DNA of 64,000 nucleotides from Spisula solida (taxonomy: Eukaryota; Mollusca; Bivalvia; Venerida; Mactridae): assembly GCA_947247005.1 (NCBI GenBank), contig OX365949.1, positions 6,272,001 to 6,336,000 on the forward strand, in the 5' to 3' direction. Below the pieces are notes generated by a model, which saw nothing but the letters and a program-made list of their open reading frames with translations, ran no database searches and was not told the DNA's origin. The position numbers and the translations under genes are program-made. This document shows positions 36,139 to 49,811 of the stretch, in pieces (position 1 is the first letter of the stretch; every line of letters begins with the position of its first letter).

Positions 36139-39100
36139 TAATTTCCATTTAACTAAAAACGTATTAGACCTATCAGTGAATCGAATATACCATTGGAATC
36201 AGGAAACTAGTGTCTATCAAGTTGAGCACAGGGTATCGACGCATATTATTTTATGCGTGTGCGACCGCCTTGCTTCCTACCTTGTCCGACTTAATATTAT
36301 CTTTTTGTAAATCTCAACACAATGTAAACGTATACTATCATTTTAAATTAATTGAATAAACTTGATACAGGGACAACTGTTTTCAGAACAATTTAACGTT
36401 TACAAAGTTTCAAGTGTATTATCAAACCGGCATATTAACATTCTTTTGGCCGTTTTATAAAAGAGCATTTGTGTCGTTTAAAACATGTCATTAAGTGAAT
36501 TAATAGACAAACGGCTTAATTATCTTATTTGTGTTCTGTATAATCAGAACGACGAATGTTCTTTTAGAAATTGCGTTTCAAAATCCTGATACTACATTTG
36601 AAGTTCATGTTTTTGACAACTGAAACTTGGACTTTCGACCTTTTTTGACAGCTGCAGCGTGGATAATATGATTTCTGACAGATGATACAAAGACTTTCTA
36701 TGATTTAGTTTCAGTTTGATTTCAGGTATTGTAATTGGACATTGTGCTGTATGATTGTGGTTTGTATTATTTCTGTTTTCTGTGCTCGTCTGTTTCAGTT
36801 GAGTGCTGCTTTTCCTGTCCTATTTTTCATTATCTTTTTGAGGTTGACCGATTCCCTGACGTCAATCAAAAAGAAGACGGGAATGGATAATCTAAAAGGT
36901 CGGTAATGTTGTAATTAGGGGTTATATTTTGCTGAAATTTGCATAACATAAGTCTTTCTTACGCTATATTATTATGATTTCCATAATGTTGTCACTAAGC
37001 CTTATTTTCCTGGATTTTATTTCTGTCCTAGCTACGCGAATAAGTAATCAGTTTTCAATTGCACACATAGAAGAAGAGGAAGTCAGAACTACCTTCAATT
37101 ACCTTGAATCTCATGTTGTGAAAATATCTACCTGTAATCTGTTTGTATATCCTTCGAAACATCAGTATTTGCAAGTTGATTATTAAAAAACATTTTGTTT
37201 CAAATAATAGCTGGACATTCTTATCCAATTTCATCAAAAGATAATATGTTTAAATTGTACATGTCTCACTTCGTCATTACCACTCTAAGTAATGATTCAC
37301 ATTTGATATTTAGAAAAGCGGTGTTCATTTTGTATGTGCTCATCTGCAATTTAGGTGTCGAGATAAGGCTGTTACATTTCTGTAAAACGACATGCACATT
37401 GTTTCTGTTAAGTGCTTGTGGATTGTCCTTAGCATTTGTGTTCGTCCTTTTGATTCATTCTCGTCAGCCGGCTCTTGTCGCGAATGTGTTTGACTGACTA
37501 TATTAAACGTCGATGATAATAATCGTTCGAGAAGTCACTCTTATGGCATTATATCAGTCGAAATATATATGACAAATAGGCCGCCTATATACCATGGGGA
37601 ATCGGTGCATGCTATCCTTAGTTGGTTATGTAAAAATCAACTATCTACAGTGCATTGGATATCATACAAAGGTTTCTAGATTGATAGCATTGGTGATAGA
37701 ACAAATTGGAATAATTCACATCAATTTGGAAGGTCTTGTAGTCTGGAATAACCAACATCGGGTGTCCCTGTTTGAGACATTGAGCTCCTGACACAAACAA
37801 CGCTCACCAATAGCTGTCTGTATAGTCCTTACACTTAATGTAATTGTTACGTGCAAATAAGCTCGACGTAATCTGGATTTCAAATATCAATATTAGATAT
37901 CGTATTGTGACATGCCAAACCAGATTTCTGACTGGCGTAAATTGAGACAGACATTGGGTAAATTCCCAAAACGATATTATACTGAAATAGGGATATTATT
38001 TAATACACACAACTACTTCATAAAAAAGACGCAACGTAATGTCTAAAAACTATTTTTTAAAGGTTTCAAAGGTCAATATAGCCAAGATTCCGTAACACAT
38101 TTAATAAAATGCTAAACACTACTAAAAGGGAAAACCGTACAATAAGTTTTGGAACTTGTTGTTGGACTCTCTTACACATACATGTAGTCATGTAGTAGAT
38201 TTGTACGATATAAATACTTGGGAAGGTAGCATTCAACATAAACAGCTAGGTCATTAAAAACATCACACAAAACCTGCATTGCACACGTTTTTCCCATTTC
38301 CACCCTTAGCTTCCGTTAGACTTCACGTTTAATAATAATGGTTGTTTTCATGTTCAACTAGACACATCCTGAATCCCCTTCCAAATTGCAGAGATAGTTA
38401 ACATTGCATTTGTCATATAAAATAGTTTCCCATTCAGTACAATCATGATTCCTAAATAACCCAATACCATAAACCATAACAATACGGACGCCAAAAAATG
38501 TATGCACATATTACATAATAAATATTTAGACTCCAATATACTAAACATCAGTTAAGAGTAAAATGAGAAAACATTATTTTAACATCAATATTTTTTAACA
38601 TCGATTTCCATACACAAGAGAAACAAAATGGTCATTAAAAATAATAACATTCTAGTAATAGCCGCATCCAAACCTCCGAGAGTTATGGATTTATGACACC
38701 TTTGTTCTCAGAAAATATTCCCAACGGTACTAAATATCTCAGCCATAAAACGCAACGTTAATTCCTTATTCTGTATATAATATCAACCGTGATGCAAAGT
38801 ACGGGAACTGAAGATAGTCCTCGTCGTTTTTGAAGAAATTTTGTAATCGGCTGAAAAGAAAAAGTTTTATGCTCCGTGCTTAGATGTGTACAGTGAATTT
38901 GATTTCATTAGCGAGTAATAAAACATGACTTCTGATAGCATAACCATATTAGACATGCCATTATATCATTAGAATCAGTAAATGGAATATACATTAATGA
39001 TGAACGGTGTTCGAGTGAATGGACCATATAGAAGATGATAAGTTGACAGTTGTGAATGCATGTCGTATCATCTAAGCAGCACACTAAATGGTTATCACCC

Positions 39101-39189
39101 CTCAATTATGCGAAGTGTGGTAGTACATGTGGGAATGTAATCACTGAAGATGTTTCTTGTTCAACCGTTGTCGGCTCTTTACAATATTC

Positions 39190-39800
39190 TTCATGAAAAA
39201 TGTAATGTCCCGTGTCCCGTGGGACTAGCCTGAATGGAAAGGGTAATGCCCCATGTCACGTAGGACTAGTCTGATTATAACGAATAATGCCCCATGTCAC
39301 GTATGACTAGTCTGAATATAACGGGTGATGCCCCATACCACGTATGGCTAGTCTGGATGGAAAGTGTAATGCCCCATTTCACGTATGGCTAGTCTGGATG
39401 GAAAGTGCAATGCCCCATGTCACGTATGGCTAGTCTGGATGAAAAGTGTAGCTCCCCATGTTATTACGCAGAACTTGTTCACATGAAATATGTAAAGCCT
39501 TATGTTATGTAGGACTAGTTACATGGAATGTGTATTATCCCATTTCACGTAGGACTAGTCCGCATTGAAATCGTAATGCCCACTGTCACGTATGACTAGT
39601 TCACATGAAAGGTGTAATGCCCAGTGTCAAGTAGGACATTAGTCCAGATTAAAAGTGTTATGTGTCACGTAGCTAAATAGTCTATATAGAAAGTAGTATG
39701 CCCGATATCACGTAGCATGTTAGTCCATATAAAAAGTGTAATGCCCTAATGCTACGAAACACTACATTACATTTGGAAAGTTTAATGCCAAGACCAAGTG
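39190..39800. repeat. Degenerate 41-bp tandem array, copy A
   Basis: About 15 units are marked by 'aatgccccatgtcacgta' and 'ggctagtctggatgg'. The array is present in both duplicated copies, so it predates the duplication. Confidence 0.85.
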
Positions 39801-41793
39801 CCACGTATTGGTGGTTCATATGGATCGTTTAAATCCGCGACGGTCTACAAGTTGAATTATACATATTTGTATAGTACCCTATAACTGCCACAGTTTATCA
39901 GAACCATTTTGTTTGCTTGCTACAGAAGTATAATTACGTCGTTACCAAAATTAATTAGTTGTCCTACTCTACATGATGGTGGAATTGTATATCAACTTAC
40001 CAACTACCATAATCAACGAACTTATATTACATGTACAACGTTTATAAATGTTTCAGTACTGAGTTCTTTAAACTCTTTGAAAGTGAAACAGTGGTTCACT
40101 TTCGGTTAATGCATTGTGATCGCAAAACTAGACAAAAGTTCATATGCCAAATTATGTATAAAAGAGCCATTGCCAATCATATGCAGGAAATACTATGTAA
40201 TAACATCTAATTTAAGATGAATACATTACAAATTGCCAAAATGTTGTATGACTAGGTTGTGTTTGCATGCCTGGCATACAATGTTTCCTATTATCTTAAA
40301 AAGATTTATTGATGGCACTTCCAATTTTATGTATGCAAGTATTTTAGACGAGAGAGCTTGAATGTTTCGCAGCTATAAAGTATTCCTTCCGCGAACACCG
40401 CTAACTTTAAAAGTTCAAAACAATTTCCGGGTTTCATGCATAGTAGTGCATGTTGAACTGCATGGTTTATGCCCCACATCTTTGATAACAGGGTATATTG
40501 CTTTGCACATGTCGAACGGACGGTCGGTAGACCAAAAGGTTTCCGTTCTAGAACGTTTTGACCTATAATCTTCAAATTGTACATGGACGTTGACCAGCAA
40601 CATGAAATGGCACTTATTGATGGTAAGGTCAGTAGACTGTGATCTTTACCACTTCTCACTAATGGGTTGTCATGAGAACATACGTGTTTTACAAAATGTT
40701 GTTCATATTTCTTTCAGCCCTAGTCGAACCGGGTAGCTATATCATTTGTTAACGTTAAATAGTGTTTCACTGCCTGCATCGGGAAGTACAGTGTGTTGTG
40801 GTCCTTATGAATTGCATCCCATTACTAGTAACCAGTTTCATTCACGTGTCTACGATGCTCATAAAATAAGTTTTTTTTTCTGTAATAACTTGGTAAAATA
40901 TTAAAACTTTAATTCAAACAAAATTTAATAACATCGTCAAAGATACGTACATTGTTTTTATTTGTTTTACTACCCTCTTCCAACAACACCACATCAAACA
41001 TATAAACATGTGATAAAGCAATATCTAGCGTAGCATAATATTATCTTTTTCCGCAAGTTAAGAACAGTCGTCATGCAAATCAAAACAAACTATTTCCAGT
41101 AATAACAACTGATGCCTGCAGCTTATAGGGTATAAAGTAGTGTTTAAGACATGCATTAACCGAAATATATCAAATACGATATCGGGCGATCACAGAGGAC
41201 AGACAATCATCTGCTTTCTTCTCAGACTCTACTATATCAGACATGTGATAATGAACTAGGTGTCGTGCTGAATGGTCGTTAGAGACATCCTATCCCTACA
41301 TCTCATTATATCAAAGAGCAGCAGGTGTCATTCAACTGTTAGATACAGTTATTCTGATTGGTGATTGGCGAACGTCAGGATACTGGGATCATCAAACCGT
41401 CTATAAGCAATATCTATTAACAGTCGATTTCTTTTTAGACCATGGTTAGCCGTTGTCAGTCACTAATCCTAATCAATCCTCGTGTGTTTACTATATTGTG
41501 CCGTAAGAATGTTTTTATTAGTTAAAATAACGACTCCGATTGGGCAACGGATAAGCACGGATATACAAGGATTCCATGTTAAATGTTCTGGTCTATACCA
41601 AACAGAAACTTTTAGGTTACAATTTGTTTTACCCCTGCGTACAGTAAAAATGCTAATAATCTAGCCTCGTTATTTTCTCAAATTATAGAGAAATATTTGG
41701 CGAGATTTAATGACAATGATCCTAAAAGGTTGTGATAACGACATTGTTCATCATACTGTCGTCTTATGGCTGAATACGTAATTGTCTGAACTA

Positions 41794-42406
41794 CACTTAG
41801 TCGCAAAAGAAAGTATGCATTGTACATAATATGACATTATACCATCTGATAATAAAACAAACAAAAATATTTATATTTACCGAGTTGTATGATTATCTGA
41901 TATTTTAAGACCTAACAATAACATATCAATAAATGCAATACCGCACATATATAGTCAACAGCGTTTGTACTTGAAAAATAAAATTAACACAAAATTAATG
42001 TTAAATCGTCAAAATAATGAAAAATCCTTTATTTAATGTTATTTCTGCATACAATTTTGTGTAAATGCTGTTGATTACCAAAATAATTTATTAATTAAGT
42101 TATTTCTTCAATATTTAAGACAGGGGTGCATTAAGCCATGAAAACCCCAAAACGTAAATGTACGAGAAATTGACTATTATGGTCAAGGGGAGGTAACCAC
42201 GTATAATTTTTGAACATTTTTGTTAATTTGATTTCGCAGGTGTCAAAGCTGTTGACTATATTTGTGCAGTATTGACATATTATTCATTGATTTTAAATTC
42301 TCAGATAAACTTACTTTTTAGTAAATATTAACGATTTGTACGTTTCTTTCAACCAATGAAATAATTTCAGTTATAAACAATGTATACTTTCTTTTGCGAA
42401 TGAGTG
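41794..42406 (+). mobile_element. Complete TA-type MITE, 613 bp, copy A only
   Basis: The ends CACTTAGTCGCAAAAGAAAG and CTTTTGCGAATGAGTG are ~33-bp inverted repeats flanked by TA at 41792-41793 and 42407-42408. The homologous site in copy B (near 62920) has no insert. TA targeting and CACT ends suggest a Tc1/mariner-type source. Confidence 0.82.
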
Positions 42407-42479
42407 TATAGCCAAGCCGTTATTGAAATAATACAAAGCAATCGAAATTGAAGTTCTATATTTCGATGGTACCAAGCAC

Positions 42480-42840
42480 ATTGCCACTTGAAATCAGGAG
42501 ATATTGCTTTACCGCGTGAAATCAAGGGAGATGACACTGCCGCGGGAAATCAAAAGTAATTACTTTGCCACTTGAAATCAAGAGATATTACTCTGCCACG
42601 CGAATTCAAGAGACATCACACTGCCGCGTGAAATCAATAGAGTTTACTTTGCAATGTGAACTCAAGAGAGAACCATTTGCCTCGTAAAAAAGAGAGAATA
42701 CTTTGCCTCGTGAAATCAAGATAGATCACATTGCCGCGTGAAATTAAGTGAAATCACATTGCCGCGTGAAATTAAGAGGGATCACTTTGTCGCGCGAAAT
42801 CAAAAGAACACTTTGCCGTGTGAAAAGGATGGGAAAGGTA
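42480..42840. repeat. Degenerate 28-bp tandem array, copy A
   Basis: Units carry 'gaaatcaagagagatcac' and 'tttgccgcgt'. There are no unique spacers, so this is not a CRISPR array. Confidence 0.8.
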
Positions 42841-44293
42841 GTATTTATTTAACATTTGCATATTTTGGTCATAAACGGCGGACATTCCACTGACGCTTTC
42901 ATGAAATTAATTTCAACCAGTACAAACTAGGCATTCCGCAAGTAACTGCCATGTCAAATGGCGAAAGGCATGACAATTTTAACCATATAATCTGTGAAAT
43001 TTAATTCCAGTGAATATTACTGATTTTACAACATTATGTATGTTTTTATCCTGTTACGTCTTGTCGAATAAAACACACCTACAGTACTTCTCGTTAATAT
43101 ACAGTGTCAATAAATACGAGGTCTATTGTATCGATACACATGTATCTCCATATTTTGGTAATACATTTATAGATTGAAAAAAATATTTGCTTTATAGAGA
43201 TAGGAACCGCGTGCAGGAATGTGCAGCGGTAAAATTGCAAAGTTAACAAACACGTGTGTAGCATTTAGCAATGACATATTCTGTCAGAATCTGTATAGTA
43301 TAACTGACATGATTAGTTATAACTCCTATCACTTGACAAAAGGCGTAACACTACCCACCAGAGTCGATACAATGGTACTTACGAACACTGCAAATCTAAA
43401 TCTGGTTGGCAATATGTTAATAATTGTGTAGTATCCCCATAGTTGTATTAGTGTCGACCGGTCTTTAAACTTAACCTACCTAACATAACATTGATAGCAA
43501 AAACATATGAACGGGGCGAGCGTATATGTGTCCGTTTCTCTATCAAGGGGAGTTAATTGTAGAATAATTATGCATTGTACAGTATTCACAGTTTTGACGC
43601 AAACTTTTGTAACGCCCAATTAAACATTTACAGTTCCACTATAAATGTCATGGTTATCCTTAAATATTATCACTATCCCATATGTCGTTGGTTTATCCGT
43701 TATAAAGTTACCATTTCATGCCAATTAGTATGAATAACAGCTGGGTTTATGATCTTTTCTTTGTGTTTACTATCACATAATCACGTAAGCAACACACTCA
43801 AGTTGTGACTTGCCCTCTATGAATGTTTAACAGACAAAATTACAAAACATCTTTCTAGCCGCTAAGATATAACTCCGGTTACAACGTGACCACGCCACAT
43901 GGTATGTGATATCATTGACCTCGCGGCATGACCAGACCGGGTGACATGACCTGATAGATGAATGCAAGTACGTAATCGCTGACCATGTATTATTTCAAAC
44001 ATATGTATGATAGTGTTTCTCCAGACTAAATATTGTTCAATTTGAATAAAAAATTACGGGTTCTTATAGTAAGTTATAAGTGAATTTAATGTTCATTTAG
44101 TATTGTTCTTTTTCAAGAATCAACCAATTTCTTGAGATTACCCCAAAGCACCAGGCAGTAAGGTACTCGTTGTCTTTACTCACTCAGAATTTATTGGGAG
44201 AAATCCGTTTTCTTTTGCAAGGATTCGTTTATTTACTGACTGACAAATTGATATAAAAGTCACAGTGTGTTTTAATGTAAAACTTAAATCATA

Positions 44294-44512
44294 ATGTCAA
44301 ACGAATTTGTTTTTGGTGCCACACCTCCAGGTAGTTCTATAAAAGACTGTCGAATCATTAAAAGGTTTCGACATGTTGTCTTAACGATGCAGTTAAGTTT
44401 CCCTTTAGCCTTTTTGTCACTGGTTTATATTATTGCTGTTCTGATTGGTGTAACAAATGTTCCGATAAGTGACCGATTCTCTCCAGAAAATATTAGTACC
44501 AGAACACAATAA
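44294..44512 (+). CDS. Candidate 72-residue single-pass membrane microprotein
   Basis: An ATG in acceptable context (AT-A-ATG) opens a frame ending in TAA. The N-terminal half is polar and basic (residues 1-30); residues about 33-55 form one hydrophobic helix (LSFPLAFLSLVYIIAVLIGV); a short polar tail follows. It lies between the two duplicated copies. No family is recognised, and it may be chance or a lone exon. Confidence 0.25.
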   Translation: MSNEFVFGATPPGSSIKDCRIIKRFRHVVLTMQLSFPLAFLSLVYIIAVLIGVTNVPISDRFSPENISTRTQ

Positions 44513-44601
44513 AAACTTAAAAGATAAACACATTTCATTTTGAGGATGGTAATGATTCATGAGGTCGTAGACCTATGAATTCCAAAACGATAATATCAGG
44601 T

Positions 44602-46170
44602 CAGACAGGGAAGACAGCACTCAGTTTAACAAGCTGAGCACAGAAAACATTAAAAACACACAAGGCCCAATGCCCACCTGAACCGGCGAGCATAGAAAAC
44701 ATGGGAAACATACCAGGCACAGTTATGATCATCCCATATTCAAGCTGTCGAACTTAAAGGGAACCAGTTCTAGCAATCAAAAAGCTAAATGCCCTAGATT
44801 CAACCGTACAATGGCTGAAATACCTAGTTTTAGCTATCAGAAGTCGTAAAAACTAGAAAAAACAAGACTGCGTTCAATAAACGCTTATGCCCCCCCCACC
44901 TGTGGAAACCTCGTCAATAACTAAATCCAAGTCCAAAATTAGGTCAAGGTGGAGGTCAAATGGGGTTAGGTGATACAGGCGTGTGGAGAGTGTTCATATA
45001 CAACATCCACGTAAGTATGAAAGTTTTGTAGCAATCCGTATTAATGCTAGAAGAAACGGTCAATTTGGGTTAACCAAGAATTTGGCCCTTCAATAAGTCT
45101 AAGTCCAAAATTAGGTCAAGGTGAAGGTCAAAATGGGTTCAGGTGATACAGGCATATTGAGAGTGTTCATATACAACATCAATGCAAGTATGGAAGCTTT
45201 ATAGCAAGCCATAATGATGCTAGAAGAAACGGTTAATTTAGGTTAACCAGACGGACGAACGGACGCTCTCCCTGACTTGACGTTGTGGGGTTTTCTTTTG
45301 TTCATTCTTTTGTTTGTAAAACCACATAAGCAACATTTTGCACCCCGTAAGCAACGGAATGAATATAATCTAAATATAGCCTATTTTTCCGCACCCCACA
45401 ACTACAAGTGGGTGCGTACGGACAGACGGACGAACGGACGGACAGGTGAATCATTATATCGATCGATACGGGGGCATAAAAACAATATAAAAAGCTAAAT
45501 GTCTAGGTTTTAGATACATTACCTAGTTTCAGCAATAAAAAAGCTCAACAATCATCCGGATAAACCAGATTTAACAAGTCCACTGCACCAGCCAGATGGC
45601 ACGCCTGATTATGTCAAGCGCAACAGTAGAATGACCCAGCTCCAATAACCCGAATTACCCCAGCCGAATGACCTACTCTAAACAAATCGTAATCCCAGGT
45701 AAAAAAGCCACGTTTAAGCAGCTAAAAGAACATCTCAAACACTTATTATCGGAATGCCCCCAGCCGAATGTCCTGCTTTGAACAATTAGGAATCCCAAGT
45801 TTAATAACCACGTTTTAACAGCTAAAACGAATTCTCAAACACATATAAGCCGAATGTCCCAGCCGAGTGACCTACATAACCACGTTTCAACAGCAAAAAT
45901 GCCAAAACACATAGTTTCAACGGACACAGCCGAACGAGAAAAAGATCCACTCTAGTTCCAGCTGTCAAAAAGGCCAAATAACTAGTATCACCAATCAAAA
46001 GACTGAATGCCCACGATTAATGACCTAGTTACAACAGTAAAACTGCTGAAACACGTAGTCCCAGCAGCCTTAAGTCCTAAAAAGTAACACAACTGTATTA
46101 CAACGCTGAATGCCAATGTTTCAGCTGAATTACCCAGTTTAAGCAATAAAAAAGCTGAAAGCCCGAGTCG
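44602..46170. repeat. Dispersed repeat at the A/B junction, interrupted by another element
   Basis: The first ~170 bp match 5728-5860. Tandem phrases such as 'gaatgacctac' and 'cagcaaaa' follow. A separate element (44885-45480) is inserted inside. The block lies exactly between copies A and B. Confidence 0.55.
44885..45480. mobile_element. Pearl-like element with TTATGCCCCC termini
   Basis: TTATGCCCCC at 44885 is inverted at 45470-45480. Inside are two ~180-bp units sharing 'aaattaggtcaaggtg' and 'gtgttcatatacaacatc', then a GGAC microsatellite. Confidence 0.7.
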
Positions 46171-48079
46171 GATCATCAAAGCCTTGGATACACTTTAAAC
46201 ATGTTAAACAGCACAATTATTTTATCTTTCCTCATAAACCTATCTATTTTAAAACGTTTTGTAATAAAACAGCCAACGTTATAATAAACGTCCGTTAAAA
46301 TTCGTCAATAAGATTTTTAATACTGTAGTCAATGGAAATTGTGTCATTGTATTATTTGTAAATGAACACGATTTGTTTTGATGACTTAGCAAGTTAAATA
46401 TGAAATTGAGTGCAGTTGTTTCTGTTGTATATGCGTCAGGGTGTGTGGATTTAACAGAAGCCATACTCAAGCCAGTACCAACGCAATGTAGGACGATTGT
46501 TATCACAAACGAAAACATTTCAAATACTATAAGAACACTTTCAACATTTTCATGTATAATGCATTTGTCTTAGAAAAACAGGATTCGGCATTTTTTATTT
46601 ATAATGTCTCGTTTGAATTTACATGTTTGGAATATCAACGGCGATTTTAATTGATAATTCCAGTAAACCCAAACTCCTACGCAGTCATCTCGCTTTACCG
46701 CATAACGTAATTATGGTGACGAGTTTGTGATAAACCATGTTGCATATTCTTCGCTAAACTACTTTCTGGTTCTGAACTTCAGAAATAAAAGTTTAATTAT
46801 GAATGGCATTCGATAACATATTTACACAATACATTTTCATGAATAGTTGATGAACGAATATCTCCGACTTTGCCGTTCAAACCATGTGTATTTCCGACGA
46901 CAGCCTATCAATCTTACAACATAATGGACGCCCCTCGTATCCCCCGGTATGGTTTGTATCCCCTGAATATAACACGACCGATAGGAATGACAATAGCTAG
47001 CTAAAGACTGACTAGCTTGTGTCTACATTTTATTGTCACAATCTGGTATTACACGGGAGAAGTTAAAACAAGATGTACTTAAGTGTTAGGAGTGTGAATT
47101 ATCAGTGCGCTTTAATAGAGGCGACGCAGTAATGAATAAACATTTTCTCATCTTGTAGTCCAATTCCTATTATTCCCGAAATAAGTACAAGTAAATATTC
47201 AGCATTTAGTGTTGATACCTCACCTGATGATACTAGATTGTCAATACTGAAACAGGAGCCAATTTACATTATTTTATTACAAACACGTCAATAAAACGCT
47301 TGTGAATGTAGTAAAACAGCGTTACGTAACAGTAAGACAATTTCAGTGCATTATTGTCAGCTTAAACACCACATCGCTTGTATCTCCTGGTGTTACTATC
47401 ACATTGACGAAAGCCAAAATAATACAACAGAATGTTATATGCAAATTTTCAGGAGACAATCTGCAATAAGTCAATAGAGAAACGGAGTGTTCAAGCCTAG
47501 CAAAACGTCTTCACAAATTACCCTGTTGTGTTGCTTAATGATTTATCTTGAATTACTAGGGGAAAAAGATGAAATCAAATGACAAAATACACATCTAACA
47601 CGAACTAAAGTAATGTTTTTACCAGACATTGGTCATTCCTCAGTGGAAACTGGAACCCAGCGCAAACAAATACCAGGCTTAAAGTTGCATATGCCAAAAT
47701 ATTTTGCAAATGTCTTGACATTTGGGGATACGTGAGACTCATAACAATATTGACCATTGTCTGTCCGCCATAGTTTCCAGTCCAAAATGTATTTGTTTCT
47801 CTCTCCTTCATTCCTTTATTAGTTTAGTAGTGTCCACAAAGCCATCAATAAATTGGACTGCAATGTATAGTAAATTGAATTAGGAATTGTTGTATACTAC
47901 GAATAACCAGTAAAGACAGTTCAATTTTGATACCATATACATAGAATCATATATGTTATGGCAACTCTATTTTCTATTAACAATCACTTTTAAAATGTAG
48001 CGAATAACTTCCTCTTTTCACCCTCATCTTGACACTCGTTAGCTGGCAATTTGTAAAATCAGAGCCAGTTAATACATTA

Positions 48080-48640
48080 TAGTTGAATTGATGAAATTTT
48101 GTTCACTACTGGATTTACTTCCTGGTCAAGTAAACAATTTATTGACTATCCATTAAGAAATGGTGAAAACTACAATATTCCAAATAACCGACTAGCATCG
48201 AGTAATCAATCATTTGTACCCTCAACAATAAGCCTTTGGAACAACCTAGAGGTGAATATTAGACATAAATCTACATTATTGTCTTTTAAGAGAACTTTTA
48301 AATCCGAAAACAACGTTATACCTTCTTTCTATTTTGATTGTGACAGGAAATGTAATATATGGCATACACGCTTAGACATAATTGTAGTGCTTTAAATTAT
48401 GATTTATACAGAGTTAATATCAAGGATGATCCATGTGAAGACATTAGCCATTATTTTTTTGAATGTTGTTTGTACGATGAACAAACGTTTACTCTAATGA
48501 GAAATTTATCAATGTACGATTTATCACTTGACTTATTGTTAAGAGGACACGAAGCACTATCTCTTGAGGAAAACATATACACATTCCAAAATGTGTATCG
48601 CTATTTGAAGAGTTCGAATCGTTTCTAAAATGTACATACA
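48080..48640 (+). pseudogene. 5'-truncated LINE tail (C-terminal end of ORF2)
   Basis: Frames 48099-48395 and 48359-48628 together show the end of mollusc LINE polymerases: YPLRNGENYNIP, SFVPSTISLWNNL, then (with a frameshift near 48380) RHNCSALNYDLY and HYFFECCLYDEQ, ending in a stop at 48626-48628. It is absent from copy A. The 5' truncation is typical of target-primed insertion. Confidence 0.78.
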
Positions 48641-49811
48641 TAAATGCCCTTGTCCACACCCACTTTAATTTCAATACCAATATCGATTGTAATTTTATAG
48701 ATATACATTTGAGCCAGTCTCCAGAAAAACCTGCTATTTTGACAAAACATTTTATTTTGAGATTTTTTTATTATCTTAATAAAGCAAAATGTAAAAGAAA
48801 TTTTGTTAATATTATGATTTTTAAGGAAGTTACAGCTGTTTAGTTAAAGCCCTATTCTGACCCTATTTGCGTGACGTCGCAAGCGTCATTCAAACGTTAT
48901 TCGACGTCATTGTAACAAGTACTTTATAAATACTGCATTTGATCAATTCTTGACGTAAACTGGTCAAAATGGTATCAAGTTTTAGAATGATGTTTTAAGT
49001 TTTAAAATATACATCCAAATTGTAAATGTTCACATTTAGAGAAAGACTACTACTGTTTTTCTCAATCAGAGTACTTTTCCAGAAATTAGTCACCATAGCA
49101 ACGAAGTAAAAGATTTCGACATAATTCATAAGAAATTTTAAAGCTAAGATATAGTAATATAAAATGCTCACTTACTGATAATGTCGATTTCGCTCCGTTG
49201 CTCTGCAACGTTTCATTATATATGAATGTAAATCCTTAATTTGTCCCCGAAATACAAACGCAATTTACAATAACTATCCTTTCAAACGAATGGAAGGTGA
49301 CAAAAACAAACACATCACTGAAATCGATGAAACTAACTTAATCTCTGGAATTATTCCGAAGACCTTGAATATTTTCGTAAAAAAACTAAGGACAAATAGA
49401 CGAAATACACTCCTAGAGAATCAGATTACATGAGATCCGTATAAATACCGATAATACCCTGCAGTGCATAGTCAACAATAAACCCGGAAGTGCAATAATT
49501 GTCGGGATAGGTTGCTTGAGATGTACATAACAACAGTTATAGAGATAGACATTTGTCTGTAAAAACGTTATTATCTTATATCTAATAATCGGTGTTATTT
49601 AGTAGTACAAAGTCTGGTTCCTAATAATGCTTTATTGACGAAGCTAAGTGAGGTTGACAGGTTTGGGGATTCCATATACCATTGTAGCACGTATGAAATG
49701 ACTGCAACATTTTGATACGATAGATACATGTAAACGTGCACCAAACGTACAAAATGGAACCCATATTTATACTTTGGAAACATAGACTAACCGGGCCCTG
49801 TGCTCTAGGAG

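Larger units (their letters stand above)
25082..43800 (+). repeat. Tandem segmental duplication, copy A (~18.7 kb)
   Basis: Long stretches recur in the same order and orientation in copy B. Examples (A then B): 25082/46262, 26480/47215, 32972/49163, 33450/49615, 35600/53960, 37600/56500, 38320/58320, 39190/58990, 40330/61390, 42440/62965 and 43219/63560. The changing offset (16-21 kb) is explained by insertions on either side. No conserved coding gene was found in the duplicated block. Copy A is distinguished by a SINE-like piece, a pearl-like element, two MITEs, an RT fragment, an LTR element and an expanded minisatellite. Confidence 0.85.

Noticed and set aside
37195..37497. 100-codon hydrophobic reading frame in copy A as a gene
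   Set aside because: Not open at the homologous place in copy B, where the solo LTR interrupts the alignment; no motif.
40327..40659. 110-codon minus-strand reading frame as a gene
   Set aside because: The copy B counterpart is broken, and the region contains GGACGGTCGG-type repeat sequence typical of a mobile element.
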